Shown: in pieces, positions 8,484-15,965 of the stretch
Numbering within the stretch: position 1 is the first letter of the stretch
How the letters are laid out: each line of letters begins with the position of its first letter
Assembly (NCBI GenBank): GCA_946403545.1
Contig: CAMJAG010000008.1
Span: 1 to 19,016 of the forward strand
DNA length: 19,016 nt
Reading direction: 5' to 3'
From: an uncultured Caryophanales bacterium
GTDB lineage: Bacteria > Bacillota_I > Bacilli_A > RFN20 > CAG-826
Translations under genes and position numbers: made by a program
The notes under the pieces: generated by a model
Databases searched by the model: none
Told to the model about the DNA's origin: nothing
What the model saw: the letters and a program-made list of their open reading frames with translations, nothing else

Positions 8484-8512
8484 ATTATATTTATAGCAAA
8501 TATACTTGTCAA
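8484..8512 (-). promoter_or_regulatory. Consensus SigA promoter of the glyS-dnaG-rpoD-trmK-nif3 operon
   Basis: On the minus strand the sequence reads TTGACA (8507-8512), a 17-base spacer, then TATAAT (8484-8489). Both hexamers are perfect matches to the primary sigma consensus at ideal spacing. Transcription should start near 8477, giving a leader of about 27 bases before the glyS ATG. This promoter would drive the operon encoding the very sigma factor that reads it. Confidence 0.93.
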
Positions 8513-8539
8513 CCTATTTTAAGTGTAGTTTTTAAATAA

Positions 8540-9241
8540 TTACTTAAGTAAAGAGTCAAGTGTTCTAAGATGATATCCAATTCCATCAGTTAAGAACACA
8601 TTTATATCGAATAATAGCTCTTTGATATCGTCATCAGTAGCATCACCAATAGCATCTACTTCGTCTGACAAAACTGTATTCCTTATTAATAATAATTGTG
8701 TGTTATTATATCTTCTTTCACTTTCAGCGCATTTACTACACAAGAATCCACCATCAACAAATGAGAAATCAGTGATGTTTTTCTTGCTTCCACAATTAAC
8801 GCAATTTTTAACCTCTAATTCAAAACCAAGAGATGGTAAAATTTTAAGCAAAAAGTATAGGATACAGTAAAGCGGATTTTGGCCTTTTCTAAGAGCAATA
8901 AGGGTTTTATTTACATGCTCATATCCAAGGAACTTCTCTTGTGAATCAAATAGATGAATCATAGCTTCATCAATTGTTAAAAGAGCGTTTAAATAACCAA
9001 GGGAACAATTAGATAACATTGGAGATGAGATAAATTCAGCAGATTCCAGTATTGGATACTTCAATTTTCCCTCAATTAGTGTGATGTTTGCTTTGCAAAG
9101 CGTATTATTTAAAAATGAGTTTTTGTTTTTAGGATTTAATATCCCTTTTGCATAAAAGGAAAAAGATCTGCCTTCAGTAATTGCGTTTACAACAGCATCT
9201 TTTTCTTTGTATTGTGCGACAGAAATTACAATTATTTCCAT
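8540..9241 (-). CDS. recO: DNA repair protein RecO
   Basis: The 233-residue product fits RecO, which helps load RecA on SSB-coated single-stranded DNA in the RecFOR pathway. The N-terminal OB-fold region holds SFYAKGILNPKNKN at about 28-41. The C-terminal half has a four-cysteine zinc site (Cys147, Cys150, Cys168, Cys171; CVNCG and CSKC), as in Gram-positive and Deinococcus RecO. Sequence conservation in this family is low, so the assignment rests on the zinc site, the length and position directly after era. The ATG overlaps the era stop as TAATG, with only a weak purine-rich ribosome site, which implies coupling. A 12-base palindrome, TTACTTAAGTAA, covers its stop codon. Confidence 0.92.
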   Translation of the reverse strand: MEIIVISVAQYKEKDAVVNAITEGRSFSFYAKGILNPKNKNSFLNNTLCKANITLIEGKLKYPILESAEFISSPMLSNCSLGYLNALLTIDEAMIHLFDSQEKFLGYEHVNKTLIALRKGQNPLYCILYFLLKILPSLGFELEVKNCVNCGSKKNITDFSFVDGGFLCSKCAESERRYNNTQLLLIRNTVLSDEVDAIGDATDDDIKELLFDINVFLTDGIGYHLRTLDSLLK

Positions 9242-10128
9242 TATTTCTTTTCTGTTTTATACCCGTATGTCTTCAATAGACCTTCTTCGTTCCTCCAGTC
9301 TTTTTCGACTTTAACAAAGAGTTCTAAGAAAACATGTTTCTTTAATAATCTTTCAATATCTTTTCTAGCCTTTTCACCAATGAGTTTAATTCTTTGGCCA
9401 TTAGCACCTATGACAATACCTTTTTGGCCTTCTTTTTCGACAATAATTGTTGCGTGAATATGCATTGGATTATCTTCCCATTCAATATTGTTTACATAGA
9501 TCGCAATACTGTGTGGGACTTCATCTTTTAAGATTTTAAGTGCTTTTTCTCTAATGATTTCTTTTATTAAGAAAACCTCATCTTTATCAGTGACAACATC
9601 ATCAGGATAATAAGCAGGACCTTCTGGTAATAAGTCTTCTAATTGCTTAATCAAAGTATCCACATTAAAACCTTCTTGTGCGACTGTATCAAGTAAAATT
9701 GCGTTTGGGAATTTTTCTTTATAGATTTCCTTAAGCTTTAAAACTTTTGGCAAGAATGCTTTATCAATTTTATTAAAAATGATAATAAGTGGAACATTAT
9801 GGATGTCTAAATGATCAATAATGAATTGGTCTCCATCTCCAAAAGGAAGGGAAGCATCCACTACTAAAATTGCAGCATCAACATCCTTGGCAGCACTATA
9901 TGCCATAGCATTCATTTCCTCACCAAGTTTTTGCTTTGGCTTATGAATACCTGGAGTGTCAGTAAAGATAATTTGAGAATTCTCAGAGTGATAAATACCG
10001 AGAATATTATTTCTTGTTGTTTGAGATTTATCTGTAACGATACTGATTCGTTTATTTAAAATCGCGTTTAATAAAGTAGACTTGCCAACGTTTGGCCTAC
10101 CAAGAATTGCTACGAATCCGGACTTCAT
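9241..10128 (-). CDS. era: GTPase Era
   Basis: Era is an essential GTPase that binds 16S rRNA near its 3' end and assists 30S assembly. The 295-residue product has the P-loop GRPNVGKS at 10-17, the switch I TTR motif at 37-39, DTPG at 57-60, NKID at 119-122, and a C-terminal KH RNA-binding domain with the GANG loop at 241-244. Length is normal (B. subtilis about 301). The start codon overlaps the cdd stop as TAATG; a GGTGAGGA in the end of cdd can act as ribosome site. Its partner ybeY, also a 16S rRNA maturation factor, lies two genes upstream in the same operon. Confidence 0.98.
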   Translation of the reverse strand: MKSGFVAILGRPNVGKSTLLNAILNKRISIVTDKSQTTRNNILGIYHSENSQIIFTDTPGIHKPKQKLGEEMNAMAYSAAKDVDAAILVVDASLPFGDGDQFIIDHLDIHNVPLIIIFNKIDKAFLPKVLKLKEIYKEKFPNAILLDTVAQEGFNVDTLIKQLEDLLPEGPAYYPDDVVTDKDEVFLIKEIIREKALKILKDEVPHSIAIYVNNIEWEDNPMHIHATIIVEKEGQKGIVIGANGQRIKLIGEKARKDIERLLKKHVFLELFVKVEKDWRNEEGLLKTYGYKTEKK

Positions 10129-10529
10129 TATTTAAGATCCTCACCAGAGAATGACAAAGGTAAAAGTTCTTCAATAGTCATTGTTAAAACTTCACCTTTC
10201 ATATTAGCCATATTAATAGGAGCGTTTTTAGGGAAAAGTTCTGAAATAACTTGTCTACATGCTCCGCATGGTGTGCACGGAGTGTCAGTATCTGCTACTA
10301 AAGTTAAGGAGACTAAATCTTCCTTTTTGTATCCGTTCATGTATGCGTTATAAAGCGCATTGCGTTCAGCACACATGCATAATGGGTAAGACGCATTTTC
10401 AATATTGCTTCCTTTGAAAATCTTTCCATCTTTAGTGAGAATAACTGCTCCAACAGCGAAATTGGAATATGGAGAATAAGATAACTTTCTAGCTTCTTTA
10501 GCTAATTCAATTAATTGTTTTGTTTCCAT
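10128..10529 (-). CDS. cdd: Cytidine deaminase
   Basis: This 133-residue protein deaminates cytidine and deoxycytidine to uridine and deoxyuridine in pyrimidine salvage. It is the short homotetrameric, zinc-dependent type. The signature is complete: substrate loop SNIENASYPLCMCAERNA, with Cys53 and catalytic Glu55 (CAE), and PCGACRQ with zinc ligands Cys88 and Cys91. An AAAGGAGG lies about five bases before the ATG. The gene begins inside ybeY (19-base overlap) and ends in a TAATG overlap with era. The ybeY-cdd-era-recO order matches B. subtilis, except that dgkA, which lies between ybeY and cdd there, is missing here. Confidence 0.97.
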   Translation of the reverse strand: METKQLIELAKEARKLSYSPYSNFAVGAVILTKDGKIFKGSNIENASYPLCMCAERNALYNAYMNGYKKEDLVSLTLVADTDTPCTPCGACRQVISELFPKNAPINMANMKGEVLTMTIEELLPLSFSGEDLK

Positions 10530-10984
10530 AAATCCTCCTTTAAATCAAGAATCTTATCTTGAAGATCAAACATAACTTTTTCGTCTTCCTTAGTCATATG
10601 GTCATAACCAAGGAGATGCAATAAGCCATGGACAAATAAGAAACAGAACTCTCTTTCTTCACTATGTCCATATTCTTTTGCCTGTTCAATTGCTTTAGGT
10701 ATAGAGATATAAATCTCACCTAAATCAACATCATCTTTTGAGTTAAATAAAGCCTCTTTGTTATTAATTCCATCAAGAAACGCAAAAGAAATAACATCAG
10801 TTGGTCTATCTATTTTACGATATTCTTTATTTAGATTATGAATAAATTCATTATCTACAAGAGTCACTCCAATAGTAGGTTTGAACTTATAGTTAAAATA
10901 CTTCAATGCTGTCTTTAGTAATTCTTTATAGATTGCTTTATATTTGTTGTAATTTTTATCAAAAGAATTGAAGTCTAATTGCAT
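10511..10984 (-). CDS. ybeY: Endoribonuclease/rRNA maturation factor YbeY
   Basis: YbeY (YqfG) is a zinc protein involved in 16S rRNA 3'-end maturation and ribosome quality control. The 157-residue product has the conserved RPTDVISFAF block at 60-69 and the metal motif HGLLHLLGYDH at 119-129, with ligands His119, His123 and His129. The length is normal. The start is supported by the family N terminus, but no Shine-Dalgarno precedes it; instead a promoter-like element ends six bases before the ATG. It is the first gene of an operon with cdd, era and recO. In B. subtilis phoH precedes this operon; here a C39-peptidase membrane protein takes that place. Confidence 0.96.
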   Translation of the reverse strand: MQLDFNSFDKNYNKYKAIYKELLKTALKYFNYKFKPTIGVTLVDNEFIHNLNKEYRKIDRPTDVISFAFLDGINNKEALFNSKDDVDLGEIYISIPKAIEQAKEYGHSEEREFCFLFVHGLLHLLGYDHMTKEDEKVMFDLQDKILDLKEDLWKQNN

Positions 10985-10990
10985 ACAATT

Positions 10991-11019
10991 ATGTTAACAC
11001 ATAAAACCTTAATTGACTA
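10991..11019 (-). promoter_or_regulatory. Putative promoter of ybeY-cdd-era-recO, probably leaderless
   Basis: On the minus strand TAGTCA (11014-11019, 4 of 6 matches to the -35) is followed by a 17-base spacer and TAACAT (10991-10996), with an upstream TG in the extended -10 position. Only six bases separate the -10 from the ybeY ATG, so transcription should begin at the start codon. The -35 overlaps the stop codon of the preceding C39 gene. Confidence 0.55.
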
Positions 11020-12231
11020 ATCATTTTCATCTTTATGATGAATTGAATAGTAAAACATGTTGTTTACTTTACTCTTCGTTTTATAGATTTCTGAGACATT
11101 CTTTTCATAGGAAAATACTGGGAGAAGATTTTGATAAACAAACATTTGAATCGTTAACGAGAAGATAAGATTAATCAAAGTAAATGTATTAGTTAGTGCC
11201 ATTGAAAGAATTGCGGTCATTGTAAATAATAAAATCGATAAGAATTTATAGATTAATTTATATTTAGAAAAATCATATGCTTTCTTTTGTAAAGATTTAA
11301 CCTTCATTATGATTTCATCTTTGTTCTTATTTTGACGCAAATCTTCCTCTTGATCTGCTATCTTTTGCATCTCCACCTCTTCTTTCTTACTTAAAACAAG
11401 AGATTCTAATCCTGCTAAAACAATTGGAGCACCGACAATCGGAAAATTATTAACTGAATTTAATAGGCTTATAAGCATGATAAAAAGAGAAATGATTAAT
11501 GAATAGACGACATTGAGTTTCGTTGTTAAATAAGTCTTTTTGAACTCTTGGCAACGAACATAATACTGATAATAATCTTTCGAAACTACATCATGATATC
11601 TATTTAAGAAATACTCATCTACACAAGACATTAATTTATAGATGTATCCACGCAATATTAATTCCACCACAATTCCTAATCCGATAAAAATAACAGCGAA
11701 ATAATATGGTGCATTTGGTTGTATAAAGAACACTCCTAATGCAAACAAAATGCCAGAAACAATCTGGAGTATAAAGCTCGTTACTTTATGTTTTGTTTCA
11801 AGTGGCTCAATTGAGTCATATGGATAGATTGTCCTTTCAAAATGTGAAATGAATAAGCCAGTTCCATCCCACTTGTCATAGAAGTCATAAATCTTCATTT
11901 TGAGTTTTCCAAAATGAGGATCTACAAGATGGACTGTTCTACTAGTCATCTTTGTGACAATCACCGCATGGTGTTTGTCTTCTTCGTTAGTAAGTCTAAC
12001 AATGGCAGGAAAGTTACATTTCCTAAGTTCATCTTTTTCGCTAACTTTGAAACCGCAAAGAGATAGACCATTATTCTTCGCAATATTACATAATTGCTTA
12101 AAAGAGTATTGTCCGTGATTTTCGTCACAGGGCATGAAAAGGTATTGGCGGTCTTTATTAAGATCCGCAAGAATCATTTTGAGACAAGCGACTCCACAGT
12201 CGGTTGTCGTTAGTTGGGGTAAATAAAACAT
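11017..12231 (-). CDS. C39 peptidase fused to an ABC-exporter-like membrane domain, without ATPase domain
   Basis: The 404-residue protein begins with a peptidase C39 domain, the double-glycine leader peptidase normally found on bacteriocin and peptide exporters. Catalytic residues are visible: Gln6, Cys12 (TTDCGVACL), His88 (HHAVIV) and Asp104 (LVDP). From about residue 150 there are six predicted membrane helices (about 152-170, 176-194, 241-260, 263-280, 326-347, 349-371), with long charged loops after the second and fourth. This is the layout of a type I ABC-exporter membrane domain. The protein then ends near residue 404, where an ATP-binding domain of about 230 residues would follow; no Walker A, ABC signature or Walker B is present here or in a neighbouring gene. 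The start is supported by AAGGAGG seven bases upstream. It is not part of the usual Bacilli cluster. Substrate and function are unknown; no small GG-leader peptide gene was seen nearby. Confidence 0.8.
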   Translation of the reverse strand: MFYLPQLTTTDCGVACLKMILADLNKDRQYLFMPCDENHGQYSFKQLCNIAKNNGLSLCGFKVSEKDELRKCNFPAIVRLTNEEDKHHAVIVTKMTSRTVHLVDPHFGKLKMKIYDFYDKWDGTGLFISHFERTIYPYDSIEPLETKHKVTSFILQIVSGILFALGVFFIQPNAPYYFAVIFIGLGIVVELILRGYIYKLMSCVDEYFLNRYHDVVSKDYYQYYVRCQEFKKTYLTTKLNVVYSLIISLFIMLISLLNSVNNFPIVGAPIVLAGLESLVLSKKEEVEMQKIADQEEDLRQNKNKDEIIMKVKSLQKKAYDFSKYKLIYKFLSILLFTMTAILSMALTNTFTLINLIFSLTIQMFVYQNLLPVFSYEKNVSEIYKTKSKVNNMFYYSIHHKDEND

Positions 12232-12238
12232 TAAAAAA

Positions 12239-12265
12239 CCTCCTTACACTATACATATAGGGAGG
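12239..12265 (-). promoter_or_regulatory. Hairpin that can hide the Shine-Dalgarno of the C39 gene
   Basis: In the mRNA sense a CCTCC lies just upstream of an inner inverted repeat (CTATA and TATAG), followed by the ribosome site AAGGAGG. The outer arms CCTCC and GGAGG are exactly complementary, so the ribosome site can be base-paired. The outer stem has five G/C-rich pairs, with a five-base bulge on the 3' side. It could act as a translational switch, thermosensor or simply damp expression. A possible upstream promoter (TTAAAT, 17 bases, TATAAA at 12289-12317) is weak. Confidence 0.4.
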
Positions 12266-12315
12266 TAAATTGAATTTGTTCCAAAATTTTTATATTTTTT
12301 AACAAATTTCTATTT

Positions 12316-12336
12316 AATAAATACTATGTATTTATT
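12316..12336 (-). repeat. AT-rich inverted repeat across the dnaJ stop codon
   Basis: Two perfect nine-base arms (AATAAATAC and GTATTTATT) are separated by three bases and include the dnaJ stop codon. In the dnaJ mRNA sense no T-run follows the hairpin, and only one of nine pairs is G-C, so it is a poor classic terminator. A T-run follows on the plus strand, where no gene reads in. It may mark the mRNA 3' end or have no function. Confidence 0.4.
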
Positions 12337-13477
12337 TTTTAAATGTTTTTTTGAACTTCATGAATGCATTGTCCTTATCTGAGATAGAACTTTGGTATGT
12401 TTTCATGAGTTCCCTTTGTTGTTTTGTCATTTCTGTAGGAACTTTAATGACTAGGTGAACGTATTGATCACCAGGCTTGCCACTTCTTAAGTCTTTGACA
12501 CCAGCGCCTCTCATTTTAAGGACTGCGCCAGGTTGAGTTCCTGCTGGGATGATTAAGTTTTCTTCACCATAAACTGTAGGGACAGCAATGGTCTTACCTA
12601 AGCATGCATCTGCAAATTCGATTGGGATATTAATGTGGATATCGTTTCCTTCACGAGAGAAGTATGTATGAGGCTTAACAATGATTTCGACATATAAGTC
12701 ACCATTTTCACCACCATTAGCGCCTCTTTCACCCATTCCTTTAACTCTGATTTGTTGACCATTGTTAATACCTGCAATGATGTGGACTTTGACGTTCTTT
12801 TTAACTCTCTTATATCCTTTGCCACCACAATCTGGACATTTATCAGTAATGATTTTACCTGTTCCGTTACATTGAGGGCATACTTCTTGTTGCTCTACAA
12901 CTCCAAATAGACTTCTTCTTTGGACTCTAACATAGCCTCTTCCTTGACAATGAGGACATGTTCTAATGCCACTGGCGTTTTTAGCGCCTGTTCCTTTACA
13001 TGTTGGGCAAGTTTCATCCACTGTAAGTGGGATTTCAATATCTCTACCAACAATTGTATCCATGAAATCAACTTTGACTCTCATTAAGGCATCATTACCT
13101 CTTCTAGGTCCAGTTGTATTTCTTTGTTGTCTTCTGCCTCCTCCAAAGAAAGAATTAAAGATATCACCTAAATCCATGCCTTCGCCATCGAAACCAGAGA
13201 ATCCTCCAAAGCCTCCACCATTAAATGGATTACCACCTGGATTACCTCCTGCTTGGTCGAATGCTGCAAAGCCAAATTGATCATAAGTTTGTCTTTTTTG
13301 GTCATCGTAGAGGATATCATAAGCTTCTTGGACTTCCTTAAATTTAGCTTCATCACCAGTTTCCTTATTATCAGGATGGTATTGTTTAGCTAATTTACGA
13401 TAAGCACTTTTAATTTGATCTTTTGAAGCAGACTTGGTTATACCAAGAACTTCATATAAATCTCGTTTGTTGGCCAT
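12332..13477 (-). CDS. dnaJ: Chaperone protein DnaJ
   Basis: The 381-residue product is a full type I DnaJ (Hsp40), the co-chaperone that delivers substrates to DnaK and stimulates its ATPase. Domains in order: J domain with HPD at 34-36, a Gly/Phe-rich linker at about 76-115, the zinc domain with four CxxCxGxG-type repeats (Cys157/160, 174/177, 200/203, 214/217), and the two C-terminal substrate-binding barrels ending in KFKKTFKK. The start has a GAGGAG a few bases upstream. It is the last gene of the hrcA-grpE-dnaK-dnaJ operon and is separated from dnaK by a G/C-rich hairpin. Two plus-strand or alternate frames of 60-104 codons inside it are shadows. Confidence 0.98.
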   Translation of the reverse strand: MANKRDLYEVLGITKSASKDQIKSAYRKLAKQYHPDNKETGDEAKFKEVQEAYDILYDDQKRQTYDQFGFAAFDQAGGNPGGNPFNGGGFGGFSGFDGEGMDLGDIFNSFFGGGRRQQRNTTGPRRGNDALMRVKVDFMDTIVGRDIEIPLTVDETCPTCKGTGAKNASGIRTCPHCQGRGYVRVQRRSLFGVVEQQEVCPQCNGTGKIITDKCPDCGGKGYKRVKKNVKVHIIAGINNGQQIRVKGMGERGANGGENGDLYVEIIVKPHTYFSREGNDIHINIPIEFADACLGKTIAVPTVYGEENLIIPAGTQPGAVLKMRGAGVKDLRSGKPGDQYVHLVIKVPTEMTKQQRELMKTYQSSISDKDNAFMKFKKTFKK

Positions 13478-13502
13478 AATACTCCTCTTTCTTTATACCT
13501 TG

Positions 13503-13526
13503 AAAGGGGGCTTTGAAACCCCCTTT
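13503..13526 (-). terminator. Intercistronic hairpin between dnaK and dnaJ
   Basis: A perfect eight-base stem, AAAGGGGG and CCCCCTTT, encloses an eight-base loop, 25 bases after the dnaK stop. Only three T residues follow in the transcript sense before the sequence changes, so full termination is unlikely. It more probably acts as a partial terminator or as a 3' protecting structure that keeps dnaK mRNA above dnaJ mRNA. Confidence 0.65.
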
Positions 13527-13551
13527 TAGGTTTAATACATTTATCAATTAA

Positions 13552-15381
13552 TTAGTTTTTCTTTGTGTAGTCTGCATCGACAACATCATCTGGGTTAGCA
13601 CCTGCTGGGGAATCTCCAGTTGGGTTACCACCATTAGCGCCACCATTATTTGCTTGTTGTTGTGCCATGAATGCTGCAGCTTGTTCGAGTTCAGAGATAC
13701 GTTTCTTGAGTGTTTCCATATCATTGTTATCTAAAGCTGTTTTGAGTTCATCACGTAATTTTTGTGTTTGTTCTTTTTGAGCAGCGTCCATAGATTCGCC
13801 TTTTTCTTGCATAGCAAGATCGATATCGTTAATTAAGGATTCTGCTTTATTTTTGAGTTCAGTTTCTTCTTTACGCTTTGCATCAGCTTCAGCATTTTCT
13901 TCTGCTTCTCTGACCATTCTGTCGATATCTTCCTTACTTAATCCGTTAGAACCAGAAATTGTGATATCTGCAGCTTTGTTTGTATCTAAGTCTTTTGCGG
14001 AGACCTTAACGATGCCATTAACGTCAATTGAGAATGTAACTTCAATTCTTGGTTCACCTCTACGTGCTGGTTTAATACCAGTTAATTGGAAGTGGCCTAA
14101 GAGTTTATTATCATGTGCCATTGGACGTTCACCTTGGTAAACCATGATATCAACTGCAGGTTGGTTATCTGCTGCTGTTGAGAAGATTTGGCTCTTGGTT
14201 GTAGGAATTGTTGTATTTCTTGAGATAAGTGGAGTTAAGACACCACCAAGAGTTTCAATACCTAATGTAAGAGGTGTAACGTCGAGAAGGACTACGTCCT
14301 TAACATCACCTGAGACAACACCACCTTGGTAAGCAGCACCGATAGAAACTGCTTCATCTGGGTTGACAGAGAGGTTTGGTTTTTTGCCAGTTAATCTAGT
14401 GACTAATTCTTGAACAGCTGGCATACGGATGGAACCACCAATTAATAAGACTTGGTCTAATTCACTTGCGGACATATGAGCGTCAGCAAGAGCACGTTTA
14501 ACTGGTTCTTCACATCTATTTAATAAGTGACGAGTTAATTCTTGGAATTTTGCTCTAGAGAGAGTTGTTTCAAAGTTAACTGGTCCATTAGCTGTCATAG
14601 AAATGAATGGTAAGCTAATGACTGTGGACATTGATGCAGAAAGTTCAATTTTTGCATCTTCAGCAGCCTTTTTAATTCTTTGTAAACTACCTTTATCTGT
14701 GATTTCAACGTTGTTTTCAATCTTGATTTGAGCTTTGATCCAGTCTACTAAGACTTGATCCCAGTCATCACCACCTAAGTGGTTATCACCTGCTGTTGAG
14801 ACGACTTCGAATGTGCCATCACCGATATCAAGAATAGAGACATCGAATGTTCCACCACCTAAGTCAAATACTAAGATTTTTTCTGATTTTTCGTTTTCTA
14901 AACCATAAGCAAGAGCTGCTGCTGTTGGTTCGTTAATAATACGGACAACATCTAAGCCTGCGATTTGGCCAGCATCTTTTGTTGCTTGTCTTTGAGCATC
15001 GTTGAAGTATGCAGGAACTGTAATAACTGCTTTTTCAACTTTGTGTCCTAAATGGTCTTCTGCATATTTCTTCATGTATGCTAAGATTTTTGCGGAAATT
15101 TCTTGAGGAGTGAATGATTTGTTAATACATTTGATATTAACTTTTTCAGCACTACCCATAATTCTCTTAATAGAGGAAACTGTATCTGGGTTAGTAACAG
15201 CTTGTCTTTTTGCAGCGTTACCAACGATTTCTTCACCATTTGCTTTGAATGCGACAACTGATGGAGTAGTTACTGTACCTTCTGGGTTAGGAATAACTTT
15301 AACAGTTCCATCTGCTTGTAAATAACTAACGACTGAGTTTGTGGTACCAAGGTCGATACCTAAGATTGTTTCTTTTGCCAT
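13552..15381 (-). CDS. dnaK: Chaperone protein DnaK (Hsp70)
   Basis: The 609-residue product is DnaK, the ATP-driven Hsp70 chaperone of the cytosol. The nucleotide-binding domain starts with GIDLGTTNSVV at 8-18 and contains VPAYFNDAQRQATKDAG, INEPTAAALAYG, LVFDLGGGTFDVSILD and LLIGGSIRMP. The substrate-binding domain follows the linker VVLLDVTPLTLGIET, and a helical lid leads to a Gly/Asn-rich tail ending in DDVVDADYTKKN. Length is as in B. subtilis (about 611). An AGGAGG precedes the ATG, and grpE ends 14 bases upstream. Expression should follow HrcA/CIRCE control of the operon. Confidence 0.99.
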   Translation of the reverse strand: MAKETILGIDLGTTNSVVSYLQADGTVKVIPNPEGTVTTPSVVAFKANGEEIVGNAAKRQAVTNPDTVSSIKRIMGSAEKVNIKCINKSFTPQEISAKILAYMKKYAEDHLGHKVEKAVITVPAYFNDAQRQATKDAGQIAGLDVVRIINEPTAAALAYGLENEKSEKILVFDLGGGTFDVSILDIGDGTFEVVSTAGDNHLGGDDWDQVLVDWIKAQIKIENNVEITDKGSLQRIKKAAEDAKIELSASMSTVISLPFISMTANGPVNFETTLSRAKFQELTRHLLNRCEEPVKRALADAHMSASELDQVLLIGGSIRMPAVQELVTRLTGKKPNLSVNPDEAVSIGAAYQGGVVSGDVKDVVLLDVTPLTLGIETLGGVLTPLISRNTTIPTTKSQIFSTAADNQPAVDIMVYQGERPMAHDNKLLGHFQLTGIKPARRGEPRIEVTFSIDVNGIVKVSAKDLDTNKAADITISGSNGLSKEDIDRMVREAEENAEADAKRKEETELKNKAESLINDIDLAMQEKGESMDAAQKEQTQKLRDELKTALDNNDMETLKKRISELEQAAAFMAQQQANNGGANGGNPTGDSPAGANPDDVVDADYTKKN

Positions 15382-15395
15382 AAATTTAATGCCTC

Positions 15396-15965
15396 CTATG
15401 CATCTGCTTTTTCATCTTTTTTAGTTTCGTCCACTTTTGTTTCTTTCTTTTTAGTTACTGTGACCATTGCAGGACGGATCAAACGGTCATGTAATTTATA
15501 TCCCTTCGCGTAAACTTTAGTAACAAGGTTAGCTTTTGAATCTTCTTCAACTTCCACAGTATCTACTGCATTCATTGTTGCGGAATCAAATGGTTTATCA
15601 ATTTGTGGTTCAATTTCTTTAACACCTTCATTTTCTAAGACTGTTACGAGATTTTTGTAGACATATTGGAAACCAACTAAGTAATTCTTAATAGCAGGAT
15701 CACTTGGTTCATTAGCTAGCGCCATATGGAAGCTATCTAATACTGGAAGCAACTCTTCTATAAATCCTTCTGCACGATACTTAATTGCGCTTTGATGTTC
15801 TTTTTCTAAAGAACTTCTAAGGTTTTTTGTATCTGCATATGCTCTATAGAATTCGTTTTTCCAATGTTCAGCATCTGCTTTTACTTTTGCTAATTCTTCT
15901 TCAAGTTTCGCGGATTTCTTTTTATCTTTTTTATCTTCTTTTTCTAATTTGATATCCTCAGGCAT
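15396..15965 (-). CDS. grpE: Nucleotide exchange factor GrpE
   Basis: GrpE is the homodimeric factor that releases ADP from DnaK. From the start chosen here it has 189 residues: a charged N terminus, a long coiled-coil helix (about 20-75, with the family block NEFYRAYADTKNLRS), and a C-terminal beta domain with GFQYVYKNLVTVLENEGV and KGYKLHDRLIRPAMVTV. The frame also has an upstream ATG at 15986, but AAGGAGG at 15974-15980 lies eight bases before the ATG at 15965 and after the upstream ATG, so 15965 is the likely start. With this start grpE overlaps the hrcA stop by 8 bases, and the ribosome site is inside the hrcA coding region, suggesting coupling. Confidence 0.95.
   Translation of the reverse strand: MPEDIKLEKEDKKDKKKSAKLEEELAKVKADAEHWKNEFYRAYADTKNLRSSLEKEHQSAIKYRAEGFIEELLPVLDSFHMALANEPSDPAIKNYLVGFQYVYKNLVTVLENEGVKEIEPQIDKPFDSATMNAVDTVEVEEDSKANLVTKVYAKGYKLHDRLIRPAMVTVTKKKETKVDETKKDEKADA

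Noticed and set aside
12316..12336. Hairpin after dnaJ as a strong rho-independent terminator
   Set aside because: The stem has only one G-C pair and no T-run follows in the dnaJ transcript sense; kept only as an inverted repeat.
12966..13280. 104-codon Pro-rich plus-strand frame
   Set aside because: It is antisense to the Gly-rich linker and zinc domain of dnaJ; Pro codons are the complement of Gly codons.
15958..15960. TGA read as tryptophan (Mycoplasma-type code)
   Set aside because: HrcA ends at this TGA at the family's normal length, and Trp codons checked in rpoD are TGG.
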